Assembly: GCA_026874595.1 (NCBI GenBank) | Contig: CM049307.1 | Location: 41,174,362-41,238,361, forward strand | DNA: 64,000 nucleotides | Origin: Sipunculus nudus | Lineage: Eukaryota > Annelida > Sipuncula > Golfingiida > Sipunculidae | Direction: 5' to 3' | Shown: positions 14,806 through 29,216 of the stretch, in pieces | Layout of the letters: each line of letters starts with the position of its first letter | How positions within the stretch are numbered: the first letter of the stretch is position 1 | The notes under the pieces: model-generated | What the model saw: the letters and a program-made list of their open reading frames with translations, nothing else | Told to the model about the DNA's origin: nothing | Database searches by the model: none | Made by a program: the position numbers and the translations under genes

Positions 14806-16924
14806 TCAGATCAGACACATGGTAGTATGGTACAACTTAATTTGCAACAATATATTCATTCCCATAATTAGCATATCTGTTTTTTTTTTTAAATCAGGTT
14901 AAATTATTCCTGCAAAAAAATCAGAAGAATATCTAATGGATAATGCATGCAAACATCTGAGAATGGTAAGACCCTGTACTGAAGCACTAAGCATGGCACC
15001 TTGAGGCACTGTGGGCCGGTTCATGAACATCAATGTTCTGAATCAGAGTGTACTGTCAGCTGCACAAGAAGCCAGTGACCCTGTCAATCAAACCTCCCAG
15101 GGCTCTGTGGCCACACCAGTGCCAATGGCACAACCAAGTGTATTCATGAACTGATGACTTGTCACAAAGCTTGATGGATGATCTATTAAATTGCCCAGGG
15201 TCTGTATATTGCATGTGATTACATGGCAACTTATGAGGCTTTTACCTGGGCCTGTCTGGGCTTACATTAAATGTCACCCAGGACCTCAAACTATCTCTGT
15301 TTTTAGGTCAGCTCTGACCCAGTGACCTACAGAGGAACCAGGTGTGCAGGCTGCTGTGAGAACCTGGGCCCCCACATGATCACCACATCTCATGTACAGC
15401 TGTTATACATTGTCTGGTCCCACAGCTGTAACCAGGGGCACCTGGCCCAGCATCTTACAAGCACATATGGACCAAGAATTGCAATTACCATCCAGGGACC
15501 ATTATCAACAGATTCATAGCTACAAAGATACAGTTCAGCATCAAATATCCAAAATAAGCTTGATCATATTATTTAACAATCAAAACAAAATATTACAATC
15601 ACGTTTTTCGGATAAACAATGTCTGGAATGGCTTAATCAAAGTGTATTTTTTCTCAGCACTGTGCATGTCCTTTGTGACTGGGAGGACACCTATTGCTGC
15701 ATGAACATTCATCTCAGCTATTCTTGCTAACAGAATATTATTCCTGGTGGGGGTATTTCTCTGTCCTGTAGAGGGTTTTATTTCTCTGTTGCATTTATCT
15801 GGATAATCATTACTGTGGATATGACAAAAAAGTCTGAAAAAAATTCACTTTGGCTGGGGATACTGTCACAAAAATATACCCGTCCAGAAAATACTTGCAC
15901 AGAAGAACATCTGGCCACACATAAATGTATATATTTAAGGAATATCTATCCATGAGACATTTGACAGTTTTGTTAAAAGGAACAAATATCCAAGAGACCA
16001 AGCATTGCAGGTGCCGGTGTAATTCATAAATATTGGAACTGTCCTTGATAATGTCAAGTGAGCCAAGATGATTTTTTTAATTTTCAATGAGTTAGATCTC
16101 CCCCCCCCCCCCCCCCCCCCCCGTGAGTCCTGACAACACTCCTGGTAGTGACAGTTCTACCAATCTCAAAAGATCTGGTTAATTGAGTCCAAGTGAGCAG
16201 TATATCAGTCCAGGTGGTCGGCCAGAGACAGGAGGTCAGTATGTCAAGTTCAGGGTTCAAGTTCATGGTCATGGGCAACAGGAGGTACCTGCCAAATCAT
16301 ATTAAACTCATGAGATGTTGCTTAGAATGGGGGACCATGCAGGGCCAAATAGGCAGGTGGGAGTTTTTGATGTGTTTAAGGCCGTCAGGGATGCATACAA
16401 AAGCAAGGACATCCCTAAGGCCTAAGTGTTGGATACTTATATATTGGCCTGACAATTATCCTTCAGGCCATCATGGCACAAATTAAATCTGAACTTAATG
16501 GTTACATTACTCAGAATCCACCTGATAAACAGACATAGGAACCATATGCAATATACGTAACTACTTTTATTTCCAACATTTATGTGAATCATGGGCCTGA
16601 GAAACATGCAGTTTAAATTCATGTTCAATTTTGTAATCAGGGCTCAACTTTCAAAAGTACTTGCCAAGTAGGGCAAGTGACAGCTAGCTTTATTTTGCCC
16701 TCCATAAATTTTTACTTGTCCAACACAAATCCGCCATGATCCACATGATTATTTTGCAACAATACACATATTCAAATGTTTGTTGATATTCTTGCACATC
16801 CCATAGGCCAACTTAGCTGAAACAGACTATAACTAGATATTTCTTGGCACCGCAGGTGCCATAGTATCGCCAGACAATTAATCCCCGCCCCCCCCCTTTA
16901 AGAATAGGCCCCCCATCTTCAGCA
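14806..16924. other. Intronic stretch, no gene; one C23 tract
   Basis: 15000-15480 is GC-richer than its surroundings, with open frames on the plus strand but no recognisable family. A run of 23 C lies at 16100-16122. No exon supported. Confidence 0.45.
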
Positions 16925-17850
16925 ACAATAAATATCAGACCACACTCATAGAAAAGGTCATTCTCATAGAAAAGGTCATGATCCAAATTTCAATATACAT
17001 CATCCCCTAACCCATGTCTATGTATATGCAAGAAATCTGTCCATTAGTTTTTGACTTATAATGCTCACAGTACTGATAAATGGCAATGATGGGGTATTAA
17101 ACGGCACAAAACAAGTAAAAGAATAACAGGTGGCGCCACCTGTTTCCGGTACATGACAATACTTTCCAAGATCTTCGAACATGTTGATTTTTGGACCAAT
17201 GCATGCATCCCTTCTTGAGATATTAATGATTTTGTGTAATTTTCACCATATATGGCAATATTCAAGGTCAAGGCCACTCTAATAGGAAAGGTCATGACCC
17301 CAATTTATATATACATTATCCCATAACCCATGTCTATGTATATGCATAATATGAAAGAAATCTGTCCATTAGTTTTTGACTTATAATGCTCACAGGTTAT
17401 AAATGTACTGTTAAGTGGCAATGATGGGGTATTAAACGGCACGAAAACAAGTAAAAGAATAACAGGTGGCACCACCTGTTTCCCGTACATGATAACACTA
17501 TCCAAGATCTTCGTTCAAGTTGATTTTTGGACCAATCAATGCATCCCTTATTGAGAAATTAATGATTTTGTGTGATTTTCACCATATATGGCAATATTCA
17601 AGGTCAAGGCCACTCATTGGAAAGGTCATGACCCCTATTCAAATAAACATTATCCTGTAACCCATATCCATGTATATGCATAATATGAAAGAAATTTGTC
17701 CATTAGTTTTTGACTTATAATGCTCACAGTACTGATAAATGGCAATGATGGGGTACTAAACGGCACAAAACAAGTAAAAGAATAACAGGTGGCGCAAACT
17801 GTTTCCGGTACATGACAATACTTTCCAAGATCTTAAAAACATGCATGTAA
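16925..17850 (+). repeat. Three tandem ~325 bp core repeats
   Basis: Each unit holds ..ggtcatgaccccaatt.. / ..gaaagaaatctgtccatt.. / ..ggcaatgatggggtatta.. and one palindromic site. The sites are perfect GGTGGCGCCACC at 17129, GGTGGCACCACC at about 17465 and a broken copy at about 17788. Units differ by point changes and small indels. They look like the core of a pearl/Helentron-like element without visible ends. Confidence 0.75.
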
Positions 17851-19180
17851 TGTAAGCTAGATGTATTACAAAATGACTTCACTTCTCCTGAAAAAGAAAG
17901 TGGCTCACTTTGATTAATCAAGATTCAGACCTTTGTGTAAAGGTTTGTTTCACTCATTAGGAACCCAATTTTGGTTACCCTACCACTATTTCATGGAACT
18001 TTTACTTGCCCCTGGCAAGCGGTTAACCGTTTATGTCGAGCACTGGTTATTTTCAAGGCTCTTTGACTGGTAAAATCTGTGCATGCACATGCACTGGGAT
18101 CTTTACCTGCACACTGGGACCATGCACAAAGATTATTTCAATGCCTATACATGCATTTCCATGCATGTTCCACATTCCAAGTTTCACTGATCAGAGTCAA
18201 TAAACATTTTAATTCGCACCATCAATGAGACACAACTCTGTATGATCTTACAGGTCCACAGTGATGCAACTATGGTTTGAATATTTTCATTTCCAAGAAC
18301 AGATAACTATCACTGAGCATATCCACGGTGTGGCACAGTTCCTGGTAACATATAAATTACTTACAGTTGCCTCACAATGACTCACTTAACCTGGTTCTTG
18401 TTAAATAATATGTTGCTATGGCAATATGCACCTGATTTCGGTATTTCCTGGGTTACGGAACTGCTTTAGGATGACAGCAGTTAAGAGTCTGGGTGTTTAT
18501 AGAACAACCTTAATCACTATACAAGATTTTGGATAGGAGTTGAATAGAGTGAAACTAGAAGGCAATTAATGAAGTTTACAACGAGTTCAAAAGACAATAA
18601 TCCATCAACTTACTCAAAGACAGAAGAGCCAGGGACAAAACTGTGTAAGAAGTGGAAATTTCTCAAAATGATAGGTTGCCAGTTGAATGAACAGGTAACC
18701 AGACAGTATATATCTCAATAAAAATGTAGAAGAAATTATTTTCCTAAATCTATTATTAAACATGCTGTCTCAACTGTCCTGGCTGGCTGGCATGAAATAA
18801 TTTACCTATATCATAGAAAATATACTTTTAAGTTAAAGTATGGAGAAAATGACATATTCAAATACAGAAATATGTCATTTTTATTAATATGGATCAATTA
18901 TCCATGGTTGAAAGGCCTTGGGGGGGGAAAGCAGAGGAGGGAAGTTGACCTTTCAACTATTTTACTGGACCCAGGAAACTTAAACAAATCGGTCACAAAA
19001 TCAATCCTCCCTTTCAACCCATCCCATTTCCCAAAATCAGACCCTGCTGTCTCCTACACAGCTGACATCATAGAGCTACTCTGATGTGTTAATTTGTACT
19101 GACCCAAACACTGCCCTCTTCAAACTTTTATCAGTGTGTCTGAACAATGATTTCTTATTGCCCCAGTGACCAACTTTCCA
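17851..19180. other. Intronic stretch, nothing recognised
   Basis: AT-rich with no supported exon, RNA gene or repeat. A short G run occurs near 18920. Confidence 0.4.
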
Positions 19181-19364
19181 TGCACTTATCAATATAATCA
19201 GTTCTCTTGATGACAAGTGGCATGTCAGGTGCAAATAAGTGTATAGGAAAACTTTTGCCACTTTGAACCCTCCCACCCCTCAGCTGATTATGACTCAGTG
19301 AGATACCATATATCAAAGCATTCTCTATAGATGATGGCATACCAAGAACAGTGCAGGTTGAAAC
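19181..19364. repeat. 184 bp perfect duplication, copy 1
   Basis: By eye identical over its full length to 23168-23351, same orientation. It starts TGCACTTATCAATATAATCA and ends CAGTGCAGGTTGAAAC; the flanks differ at once on both sides. There are no terminal inverted repeats. It carries no protein I recognise. Confidence 0.9.
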
Positions 19365-19823
19365 ACTCCAATTTATTTATTAATTTTTATATGGTTAAGC
19401 CCCCAGGGTGTTCATTCTACAAGAGAAGTTCATGACAAATTAAGCTGCTTTACTGCAGGACTACAAGTTGACAAAGTGAACAACTGCAAATAACCTGCAC
19501 AGAATAATCAATTCATGGGATTACAGAGGTTGATTGATTCAGCTTAGCACACTGCAAATCAGCCTTGTAGAACAGAAAATAATGAAAATTATGTTGTAAC
19601 CAACAGAAATCCATATTTAACCATACAATAGGGCTTCTGATGTATTATGTTCAAGAAACAATGACAAGATGATGAGATGAACCATTTTTTGGTTTTATAT
19701 CCCCTTAATGCTTTGATGGAGATAAGATATGAAGGACTGTTTTCATGCAACTGTGCCTATAACCATGTGGATCCCAGATTCACATATATATATGATTCAC
19801 ACACAAAGCATTACAGTATTCCT

Positions 19824-20998
19824 CAGGCTTGGGTCAAGTACATGTACTTGTACTTGGTACTTGTACTCAAGTACAAAATTTTCAGTACTTGGCCTGTACT
19901 TGTACTTGGTACTTTTTACCAAGTACAGTACTTGTACTGTACTTGTACTTGCTAAAAATGTACTTGAAAATCAAGTACATTTCAAGTACTAGTCAAGTAC
20001 ATGTATTTTTTTAAATTATTTTGAATACAGAGCCACTTATCTACTTACCATAAACACAGCATTTGGAGACCTCAGGTCAGACAGAAATCTTAGCACTATG
20101 TATGACTGATAGACTCCGACAGAACTGACACTAGACTGAATAATTCAACCTGTTTTGTGAGTTGTTCTGATGAACCAAAACTATACCTCAGTCCTAAACT
20201 GCTCAGATCCTCAGACCTGATTATATGAATGGCTTGTGGAAACACTACCCACTGAGTATCATGTTCTTCAAGTGCAAGAACAGCTTGTGTATGCATAACT
20301 AAATGAATTGAGATGAAAATGACAACTAAATATTATTTTCATCAACTATTCCCAGTCGCTGTGAAAGACTGAAAGTCCATCAAGACATCTCAGTGGATTA
20401 CCTAGAATAAAAAAATTCAGCAATTCAAGCATCAACTGCACCTTTTTTGTGTTCTGATACATGACTGTGTAATAGTGTATATAATATACATATTTCTTAT
20501 AGTATAAGTATTATTTTCATACACTATTACCAACTGCTGTTGAAAGGCCATAATAACTATCACCCTGGATTACGTAGAATAAAAAAAAACATTCAGCAAA
20601 GTTGAGCAGCAATTCAGCCATCAAAGCACAATTTCTTGTGTACTGATATATGACTGTGTAATAGTGTATATAAATACTTAAAGGCCATCAAGACTGTCAC
20701 CCTGGATTACCTAGAATAACAAAAAAAAAACCTTTCAGCAATTGGGGCATCAACCCATCTTTGTTGTGTACCAGTACTGATATCTGACTGTGTAACAGTG
20801 TGAATAATATATCATTTTTTATCAATAAATATTCAGAAAAATAAATTTTTTAAATTAAAAGTACTTGTACTTGTGCTCAAGTACAGACCCCTGTACTTGT
20901 ATTTGTACTCAAGTACAATGAAAAGTTGTGTACTTGAACTTGTACTTGTCAAATTCTGAAGTATTTGTATTTGACCCCCTGTACTTGACCCAAGCCTG
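19824..20998. mobile_element. Non-autonomous hAT-like element, copy A (1.18 kb)
   Basis: Terminal inverted repeats begin CAGGCTTGGGTCAAGTA, followed on both sides by subterminal runs of GTACTTGTACTC. It is flanked by 8 bp near-duplicates gtattcct (19816-19823) and ctattcct (20999-21006), consistent with hAT insertion. The interior matches copy B at 60775-61874 over most of its length. A short minus-strand frame (20296-20096) is shared with copy B. No hAT transposase motif seen. Confidence 0.82.
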
Positions 20999-21250
20999 CT
21001 ATTCCTTTATATTTTACAATATATAATTCCCCTGTGTAATAACTGTAAAAAAGACACAGGAAGACATTTATTCTAGGAGCTACATTATGGAACAGACTGG
21101 TTCTTGGCCCCAACCTGAAGGTACCAGCAGAAAAACTGCAATGTGATAATTAACTGGTTACAAGATTTCTCAGTATTTTATCCATGGACATTAATTTTGC
21201 CGAGGTACCTGCCACCATATAATGTAAGGCCACAGACTCTCCCATTTTGA

Positions 21251-22283
21251 ACCAAGTAATTATAACAACAGTGATGCAATAATGATTGTTCTGATATTGA
21301 GGCACATTTTGATCCAAATTATACAACAGTAACAATTGTGATGTCATAATGATTACTATGGTAGTGAGACACATCTGATCTAAATAATACCACAGTAACA
21401 ACTGTGATGTCATAATGCTTACTATGGTAGTGAGACACATCTGATCTAAATAATACCACAGTAACAACTGTGATGTCATAATGATTACTATGGTAGTGAG
21501 ACACATCTGATCTAAATAATATTACAGTAACAAATGTGATGTCATAATGCTTACTATGGTAGTGAGACACATCTGATCTAAATAATACCACAGTAACAAC
21601 TGTGATGTCATAATGATTACTATGGTAGTGAGACACATCTGATCTAAATAATATTACAGTAACAAATGTGATGTCATAATGATTACTATGGTAGTGAGAC
21701 ACATTTGATCAAAATAATATCACAGTAACATCTGTGATGTCATAATGCTTACTATGGTAGTGAGACACATTTGATCAAAATAATACCACAGTAACAATTG
21801 TGATGTCATAATGATTACTATGGTAGTGAGACACATCTGATCTAAATAATACTGCAGTAACAACTGTGATGTCATAATGCTTACTATGGTAGAGAGACAC
21901 ATTTGATCAAAATACCACAGTAACAACTGTCATGTCATAATGCTTTCTATGGTAGTGAGACACATTTGATCAAAATTATACAACAGTAACAACTGTCATG
22001 TCAATATGCTTACTATGGTAGTGAGACACATTTGATCAAAATAATATCACAGTAACAAATGTGATGTCATTATGATTACTATGGTAGTGAGACACATTTG
22101 ATCAAAATAATATCACAGTAACAAATGTGATTACTATGATTATTATGGTAGTGAGACACATTTGATTTAAATAATATCACAGTAACAATAGTAATGTCAT
22201 AATGATCACTAAGGGGTTGGGACACATTTTGATCCAAATAATACTGCAGTAACAACTATGATGTCATAATGGTTACCACAGTT
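21251..22283. repeat. Minisatellite, 66 bp unit, about 15 copies
   Basis: Period is 66 bp (for example gtagtgagac at 21361, 21427, 21493, 21559). The unit is CAGTAACAACTGTGATGTCA, TAATGCTTACTATGGTAGTG and AGACACATCTGATCTAAATA. Because 66 is divisible by 3, some frames stay open across many units; these are artefacts of the repeat. The central units are most alike and the ends decay. Each unit holds TGTGATGTCATAATG, close to a CRE/bZIP half-site. Confidence 0.93.
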
Positions 22284-23167
22284 TCAAGGCTCCAGTCTGG
22301 GACCATCACCAGGACCCACTAGGGGACACATACTGTTCCGATTAACAGACATCCCGGCCATCAGTTTGTCCAGAGTCGGCAGTGGCCGTTCTGGACTTGT
22401 AAATCATGGTTAACAAGACGCAAGTGGCATAATGGCACCCAGCAGAATGTTGATGCTGGGTCTCCATGCTTCAACATGTTCACCTTCTCTCTTGTATTAC
22501 TGTTAAGAACTGATGACCATGAAAAAAGTTGGTGGTTCGATTTATTAGACAAGATCAAATAATTAAAATAAATACAGCAGTTTCATTGGCAGAAAATGAA
22601 GAAGTAACACATTCTTTACAGTCATTATTAATATTATCAGTGAAGGCTTAGTTTTAGGCTGGTATAAATAAACATCAGCTCATTCACAGGCAGCCATCCC
22701 AGATCACAAGACAATGCTGATCATTAGTGGTCCCATTCAAGGTTTCCTGTGATAGCAATGAGGGTTTTTCCAAGGGTTCATTAACCGTAACGAGCCCTTG
22801 CAGGTCCAATTATCAACTCTGCAGCAGAGAACCTGTGGTGAATTCTAGAACATAATCATTTACAGCAAATAAATAGTAGAAATGCATAATTTGTGAATGC
22901 AATCAACTAACAAAGATTTTAGTATCAATGTGTTATGAGACCACCCACTGGACTGGCCAAACGTGCTCTTGATTCATTTCACAGGTGGTCTTATAAGACA
23001 GGTAAGTTATATCCAATGTGCATGCTTTTGGTTCACCCAGAGGTGGTCTTAATAGACAGGTGGCCTAACAAGGCAGGTGGTGGGTCAGACAGGTTCCTAC
23101 TATTACCTACCATAGCTGCCCACCACATTGACAATAAAGGCATGACAACCAAGAAACTTAAACCAGA
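22284..23167. other. Intronic stretch, nothing firm
   Basis: A plus-strand open frame of 96 codons (22935-23225) runs into the 184 bp duplication. It has no recognisable domain and no splice context that supports it. Confidence 0.4.
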
Positions 23168-23351
23168 TGCACTTATCAATATAATCAGTTCTCTTGATGA
23201 CAAGTGGCATGTCAGGTGCAAATAAGTGTATAGGAAAACTTTTGCCACTTTGAACCCTCCCACCCCTCAGCTGATTATGACTCAGTGAGATACCATATAT
23301 CAAAGCATTCTCTATAGATGATGGCATACCAAGAACAGTGCAGGTTGAAAC
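23168..23351. repeat. 184 bp perfect duplication, copy 2
   Basis: Second copy of 19181-19364, about 4 kb away, same orientation, no difference seen by eye. This suggests a recent copy or gene conversion. Confidence 0.9.
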
Positions 23352-25525
23352 TATTTTGCCTGATTTAGCATGACTGTCAGACCTTAAAGGTCAGTCATGA
23401 TTTTAATTTAAAAGCTGAAATACATTTGTTGTTTCTAAGAATTTAAAATATGACAAGTTTCAAGTTATCTGTGTTTCCAGTGCAAGGAAACCTCCACTTT
23501 ACAATCCATAACAGGAATATTTATAAGATGGATGCAAAATTGTTTAGATGATTTCTTTTTGTGGGCTTTTTTTGTAAACACTGCAACAAAATTTAAGCCA
23601 AAAATTAGTCGAGAACCTTGTGTGGAGAATGCCTGCATAAACAAAAATATGAATATGGGATAAAGTGTGAATGAAATCAATAAAAATCTCAAATCCTCAA
23701 ACATTGAATTTCAAGACTAATTAAATCTGTAAAGAGTTTATTGGACAGCAGTTTTAACCATCACAAATTAGTTCTTCTGCGGTTTGTTCAAGTTAAATTA
23801 AATCAGAATAATAACCCAAAAAGACACCCAGTAATTCCTTGGAAAATTATCCTATACGATGCATCATATTACCTATATAAAGCACCAGCTGTTACAAGAG
23901 GCCCCCTGAGTCAATACTCATCATGGGCTGTGCAGGTTAAGAAGGTCTGGGCTTCAGTTCTAAGAAACAAGGTTACCATGACCTTTAAATGAAGCCTGGA
24001 CAGACCTTGACTGGAGGGCAATTCCACTGCAGCTTACATGAATTTCATTTGAACTAAAAATAGATATACAGTATGGCAAAGCAAATTGACTCAGCGAAGA
24101 CTGTGAGACTGCATATACACTTGAACACCATTATTAACTCTTATATTATCATATGTATCAAGAAGTAAGCTTGCTGAGGACTAGCTCTATCCAGGCTCTG
24201 TGCACCAATCAGGATCAGAATTCTAGGAAAACCTGTCGGCATGGCTACAAGGGCCCCATTAACAATGTTTGTTCAGGCAGAAACTGCAGGGAATCTGTCC
24301 CAGTGACCCAGTGCCCTGGTGATCAATCGATTGCGCCAGGCAGACTGTATGGGACCATATGATAACCTAGCAGATCTATAGCAAATACACCTTGCCATAT
24401 CAGTCTGTATAATCACTGGCTGACAATTAGGACCTTGGTAATATAACCCCATGTCCCTTTTAATCATACTATCACCTACCAACACACCATACCCTCAGTA
24501 GTGTGCAGGCTAAACCTGTCATGTGAAAGGCTTGGGTGACAGACCTGTATTACTTGAGTGTTAATAAACCACCTTGAACACAAAGGTTTCTGTGGTTTAA
24601 CTTTAATTATAATAATCATTTCCCCTAAATCATATTCATATAGACACAAAGTGTCTGGTTTAAACCAGTGCAGATGCACTGACCACCAATGTATTCTGCT
24701 GGCTGTAAATTTTTCAATGTGCTCAACTAAAAGTTATCCATGACGGATGTGAGGAAACATTTTTACCTACCCTTTATATATGAAAACATAATAAAATTTT
24801 TCAAAATACCCAACCAAATAGTCAGTTCCAAAACTCCTATTGTTTTACTTCCTGGTTAAGCACTTGACACTATTATTAAAGCAGCCGACCAGTAATTATT
24901 TATCAATATTTAAAGCTCAATTTAACCTCACAAACAATACTGTAGGCCCATTACTGATACACATCGAGTGCAATTATGGTAATAACATTTAGGTAAACAA
25001 CCTAGATTACTGAAATGATATTGCCTTAGCCCAAGGCCTTGAGGTGAATAGAGGACACAGGGACATGATATCCTTTTCAGTTACTCAATGACCCATGCAA
25101 AACTGCATTATCAGTTTGATAAACCTCTGATCTTTATGTGATGTACTAATATAAATATGTATATATAAATTAACCATTGTTATACAATTTCCACATACAA
25201 ATTCCCTGATAAAGTTTATGTTACATGATAAAATTTTCTACATCATTTACTAATGTCAAATTATCTATTTAAACGAATTTATATTACATTTTGGTTATCT
25301 GATCATCAAACTTCATGAATAAAATAAAATCCTGATTTTCTACATGTTGCCTGGGCTCATAAAACAGTAAAGAAGATTTTTTCACAGCATTTGAGTTTCT
25401 AAATTTTGATAGTGTTAAATTCATAAATTGCCTGGAATGAAATAATGCTTGCCTGCAAATTATGTAAATACAAATATAATTTTCCAATTAGCATGATATT
25501 GCAGGAGAAACAGGAAAACTTCCCA
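23352..25525. other. Intronic stretch, nothing recognised
   Basis: AT-rich; the short open frames have no recognisable family. 25425-25475 (cataaattgcctggaatgaa ... attatgtaaatac) is repeated at 29157-29212, just outside the 3' end of the next element. Confidence 0.4.
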
Positions 25526-28500
25526 GTAAACAAGGGACCCATGGGTCACGGCATTCAGCTGAATGAGACAGATACAATTGTGTCACTATTGTTGTATGTA
25601 GGTCTGTAAGATTTCATTTTGACAGATGTAATTTTTTGTATTAATTATGTAGTTGAGTGGAATAGTTTTATAGATGTATCAGTATTTTAAATATGAACAA
25701 GAATGTGTGTCTAAAATATTGCAATGGGAATGACCAGATGTTGTAAATTGCAGAGGAAGGAAGTGGAGATTTGCAAATATAAAAATACACATTTAATAAA
25801 TAAAAATATTTATGGAAAAGTAGAAAAATTATATGTTTTGGGAAGCAGCTGTTGCTGAATTAGAGAGGAAACAGAATGTCTCAAAAAGTATCTATAGAGA
25901 AGAATTGTAGATTAAGCTGTGAGAAGTTGCCATGTTTGATCTGAATTGAAGAATGGGGGATTGTTGCTAATAATATCTTGTGTTCTGACCATGTGTTTTC
26001 TAATGTTGAAACTGAAGCATTTAAACAGTTAGTAAAGACAAGATCTATGGTATTTCCATGGTCATTGGTTGGTTATCTGACTAGTTGTTGACATTAAAGA
26101 GTTGACATAATTGTGTCAATTTTGTGTTATATATTATATTAGAAATGTCAATATTGAAACTGCCCATGATCACTATAGGCAGGTTGTGGTCAACTTGAGA
26201 GACTAAAACTTGGGAGTTCAGAGAAGAAGTTACTGATTGGACATGCGGGTGACCTATAGAGGAAAACAATCTGAAGTGACTTAATCTATGTGTGAATATA
26301 GAGAAGAGATGACTCAAAATTTGGTGTTGTGTGGTTGTGAAGGGTTACATGGGGACTCAGCTGTTGACCTGATTTGGGGGGGGGGGGGGGGATGAGAGTT
26401 TAAAAACACCTTTGTAACTCTGTATATTTATTTCTTTATTTACCAGTTATAAATTCTATGCAGTTGCCAGAAGAATATTGTCCTAAACAAATACTCAGTG
26501 GCAGGGAGTGAGGAAAGTTACAACACCTTTGCATAAACATACAGGATACAAAATTTAATCTTACAGGTAAAAAAAAGTTTTATTCATAATTATTGAATAT
26601 TTAAAAACAGACAGAGAGATAGAAAAAAAAAGCAAATCACTTTAATTCCCATCCTACTGAGGCAGAAAAATACTGAACAAATGTTTGCATTAGGTCCTCA
26701 TTTTTTTATTATATCAATTTTTTGTTAAGGGAAATTTTGGACAAAATTAATAAATTTTACTATACATTTACAATATATATCAATTATATTTAAAAATTTA
26801 AGTTGATTAACAATTCTAAATTGCATCAACATTTACAGTTAATCTGCTCAGTCAACATCACATTATATACACAGATGTATTTATTTTTTCTTAAAATATA
26901 TTTTTTTTAAATTTGCAAAATAATAAATATCTGAAAATAACACTTGATTCAGGAAAAGTTGTTTACATAACTAATGCAACATATCTGTTGGGGGGGGGGG
27001 GGGGAGGTCAGGGTTGCCATGTGATTCTACATTTGTGACAGCAGTGTTGCATCACTAATAAGTTTACCAAGGCAAGGCTGTAGGGACCAGATATGGCTGG
27101 TCGGGAGGTTCAAAATGAAAATACATTACAGCCTCAGAAAAACTTCAATAACTAAAACAATTTTAAGCTTTTACTTTGAAATTTTAGAATTTAACAGATT
27201 AAATCTATATATATCGACTGTGAAAAGTAAATCAAATGTTCTTACAAGAAAGAAACATGCCATGGTCAAACTTGGGCAAAATTTAAGTTATATAAAGGAA
27301 TATTTATGGTAAATATGAAGAAAACCAGATGAGTGGTTTTGATATTCGGCAGTCCTGAAGTATGAAAATAGATATTTAATAGAAACACAGATGTATTTAA
27401 TTTTTTCTGTATATATATTTTTAAATTATAACTTTTTTAAATTATATAATACTGACTAAATTACTGGCACGTACATAGGAACTATACAGAGGAAACAGTT
27501 AAAGTTTTGAGATACTGTGATGCATATGAAAAATTTACAGATGGACAGGCAAGCGGACAGAATGGACTAATACATTTATTTCACTTTCAAGGGAAAAATG
27601 CATTTAAGTTTATATATATAAGCCTATTTTTTTAGCATATCCACTTTTTCCATTTATAGTTTTCTATCTGATTCATTTTTTTTTATTTACAAGTTGTATT
27701 AGTTTGTAATAAAACAACTGAAAATATAAGTTAAAATATTAGAATTCTTAGCTGCAATCATTATATATCCAGAGTGTAGCTCATATTGGGTCATATTATG
27801 CATACACATATATTTTTTTTACTTTTTTTCACAAATGTTTAAACTAAATTTAAAAGAAAATAATGCCACAACATGGCATCTACTAGATTATTCCTTGAAT
27901 CACTATTAAAAAGTTTTGCACATTGGAGTTTTCAGTACATGCTTAATTTTATTCTCCGAAATAAAATAAAAGATTCAGTAAATTTGATAAAATAAAATCT
28001 TTTAAAATAATGTATACACACTTTTGCTATAATTTATTACTGGAATTAATAGTCAATTTCACACCTGGTGAAGTTTTTACTCTTCTGAAGTAAGGGATTA
28101 CTTATCTGATGAACATCCACACTTTCATAGCAATACACCACTTTGTGGACACTATTAAATGATTGTAATCCTGGTAGTACAATACAAAATCTAAAATGTA
28201 GCATAGCCATGAATAAAATAAAAAACAGAAAATTATAACTTTCATCTAGTTAATGCAACATCTGTGGGGGGGGGGGGGGGGGGAGTGCAGGGCAGAGGGG
28301 AAGCCTACTGGTAGTGGCCAAGCTGAGCCTGAGGCAAGCTGCCTGGGGTGGGTTACATAATGCAAGTGATGGCTGTTCTACTAGGTGGGCCAGATGTAAA
28401 CAACACTTGACATGGTGTATGAAACTTGAATAAAAGCTACTCTTTTCAATCAATTCCTTTGAAATTTCAGATTTTAAAAGATTAAATCCTTATGATATAT

Positions 28501-29127
28501 GCTGTGAAAATTAAATCAACAGTGCTTACAGAGAAAAAACGTGCCATTCCCAAAGTTGGACAAAATTTAAGGTATTAATTTTTTATTTATGCTAATAACT
28601 TGAAAAATTTGCAAAATTCAGATCTAATTTTGGGTAAATAATTGAATCTTGATTAAATAAAGTTATATTCCTGAAAAAGTCTCCAGCTTCAGCAATTCTC
28701 ACGTTAGGTGAGTAAATATATTTCCTGATTTTTTAAAAATTGCATTATATTTGGGCCCATAACTTCAAAATAATACCCAATACTGACCTAATTTTTGGTA
28801 TGTTCATAGAAAATGTATGGAAGAATATGAATACTAAATATGACCAAGAACAGATCATTGGTTTTGATATTAGGCAGCCTTGAAGTGTAACAATGGCTTT
28901 TTTATGGAAAACGGGAGGTTTTTCCTTAATATCTCGAAGGAATGAAGTCCTAATGACCCAATTTTCGGTATGGTAGGTGATTTTGGGAACATCTAGTGGT
29001 ATGTATAATTTTTGATTCGTAGGTCCAATGGTTTTAAAATGTGCCCTGTTAACAGCCGGACAGACGGACGACGGACAAAGGACCATGACTATAGCTCAGA
29101 TGACTTATAGTCAGCTGAGCTAAAAAT
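25526..29127 (+). mobile_element. Long Helentron/pearl-like element (~3.6 kb)
   Basis: 5' end AAACAAGGGACCCATGGGTC followed by CGGCATTCAGCTGA, similar to the ends at 5384 and 45661. The 3' part holds cggacagacggacgacgg (29055-29075) and the hairpin TAGCTCAG..TGAC/GTCA.CTGAGCTA at 29092-29122, then AAAA. Two diverged internal units (about 26940-27360 and 28245-28890) share the order G tract, cagattaaat.., caaaatttaag and gttttgatattcggcag. G tracts lie at 26376-26391, 26990-27004 and 28266-28283. No protein recognised. Confidence 0.55.
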
Positions 29128-29216
29128 GTTCCCGTTTTAAAATCAGATTGTGTAATATTCATAAATTGCCTGGAATAAAATCATCAACGCTGCCTGCAAA
29201 TTATGTAAATACACAT

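Noticed and set aside
21319-21926. Long open frames (127, 118 and 68 codons) across the 66 bp array
   Set aside because: The unit length is a multiple of three, so a stop-free frame repeats by itself. The translation is a pure repeat of the minisatellite.
21251-22283. CRISPR-like regular array
   Set aside because: There are no unique spacers between short repeats; the whole 66 bp unit is repeated, in a eukaryotic intron.
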